In this document: positions 63,897 to 64,000 of the stretch, piece by piece | Layout: the number at the start of each line of letters is the position of its first letter | Position numbering within the stretch: position 1 is the stretch's first letter | Assembly (NCBI GenBank): GCA_017993235.1 | Contig: JAGONC010000013.1 | Span: 1-64,000 of the forward strand | DNA: 64,000 bases | DNA from: Lentimicrobiaceae bacterium | GTDB taxonomy: Bacteria; Bacteroidota; Bacteroidia; Bacteroidales; JAGONC01 | Direction of reading: 5' to 3' | The notes under the pieces: model-generated | Databases searched by the model: none | Seen by the model: only the letters and a program-made list of their open reading frames with translations | What the model was told of the DNA's origin: nothing | Position numbers and translations under genes: made by a program

Positions 63897-64000
63897 TTAT
63901 CGTATGATGATGATTTTTTTCGTGATGATCAGCTCATGGTTCCTGAACTGGATGAAATACAATCCTTCCTCCAGGCAGCTGAAGTCATAGGTTTTGTTCA
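63897..64000 (-). CDS. C-terminal end of another type IX-secreted protein (cut by window edge)
   Basis: Only the last 34 codons are inside the window, in the same orientation as the protease island. They read CLEEGLYFIQFRNHELIITK and end IIIIR. The pattern GLY(F/I)...I.KKIII is the end of a Por-type sorting domain, so the upstream gene should be another secreted protein of the same cluster. Its function cannot be seen. The stop is TAA at 63897-63899. Confidence 0.75.
   Translation of the reverse strand, partial: NKTYDFSCLEEGLYFIQFRNHELIITKKIIIIR

Overview
The window looks like chromosomal DNA of an anaerobic, protein-degrading Bacteroidota (Bacteroidales-like) bacterium. The signs are Por (type IX) secretion C-terminal sorting domains on eleven proteins, promoters of the Bacteroidota form TTG-N20-TAnnTTTG, a peptidylarginine-deiminase/gingipain repertoire, a head-GIN (DUF2807) lipoprotein, and a flavin reductase-rubredoxin fusion. 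I saw no rRNA, tRNA, CRISPR array, integrase or transposase. No type IX machinery genes are here, only cargo.

Layout. 1-3.0 kb (minus): leucine-type branched-chain acyl-CoA degradation (carboxyltransferase, LiuC-like hydratase, PYC-type carboxyltransferase cut by the window edge). 3.1-3.7 kb: a four-helix-bundle (S23-type) gene between two matching repeats. 3.6-6.6 kb (minus): MBL-fold hydrolase, butyrate kinase and phosphate butyryltransferase. 6.7-9.5 kb (minus): M64 peptidase, small outer-membrane protein, DUF2807 lipoprotein. 9.7-14.2 kb (plus): transglutaminase-like protein with a small membrane partner, tryptophanase, QueD/PTPS-family enzyme. 14.2-19.0 kb (minus): frameshifted PD40 lipoprotein, PKD-domain secreted protein, and an ECF sigma factor with a membrane-anchored barrel-like partner. 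19.0-30.7 kb (minus): secreted peptidylarginine deiminase, DUF5060/cellulase-like giant protein, two polytopic membrane proteins, and an AlgX/AlgJ-like acetyltransferase-type protein. 31-32.5 kb: LytTR response regulator diverging from the flavin reductase-rubredoxin.

32.5-64 kb (all minus) is a secreted proteolysis island: two papain-like (C1A) proteases, three C25 (gingipain-family) proteases, an M14 carboxypeptidase, an Omp28/thioredoxin-like protein and a BNR-repeat protein. It is interrupted only by an unrecognised cytoplasmic protein and the remnant of a sensor kinase. Unrelated catalytic heads carry the same accessory modules: a roughly 130-residue jelly-roll, CARDB-like domains, a repeated cysteine-containing Ig-like domain, and the sorting tail.

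The parts fit a peptide-fermenting lifestyle. Secreted proteases release peptides and amino acids. Tryptophanase makes indole and pyruvate, the leucine route makes acyl-CoAs, and Ptb-Buk can make ATP from acyl-CoA. The most notable combination is an RgpB-like gingipain, with the Arg-Tyr maturation junction and S1 aspartate apparently kept, in the same window as a PPAD-like secreted arginine deiminase; this pair cooperates in Porphyromonas gingivalis. Three genes are visibly broken (one frameshift, one in-frame TAG, one multiply damaged remnant); biological decay and assembly error cannot be told apart here.
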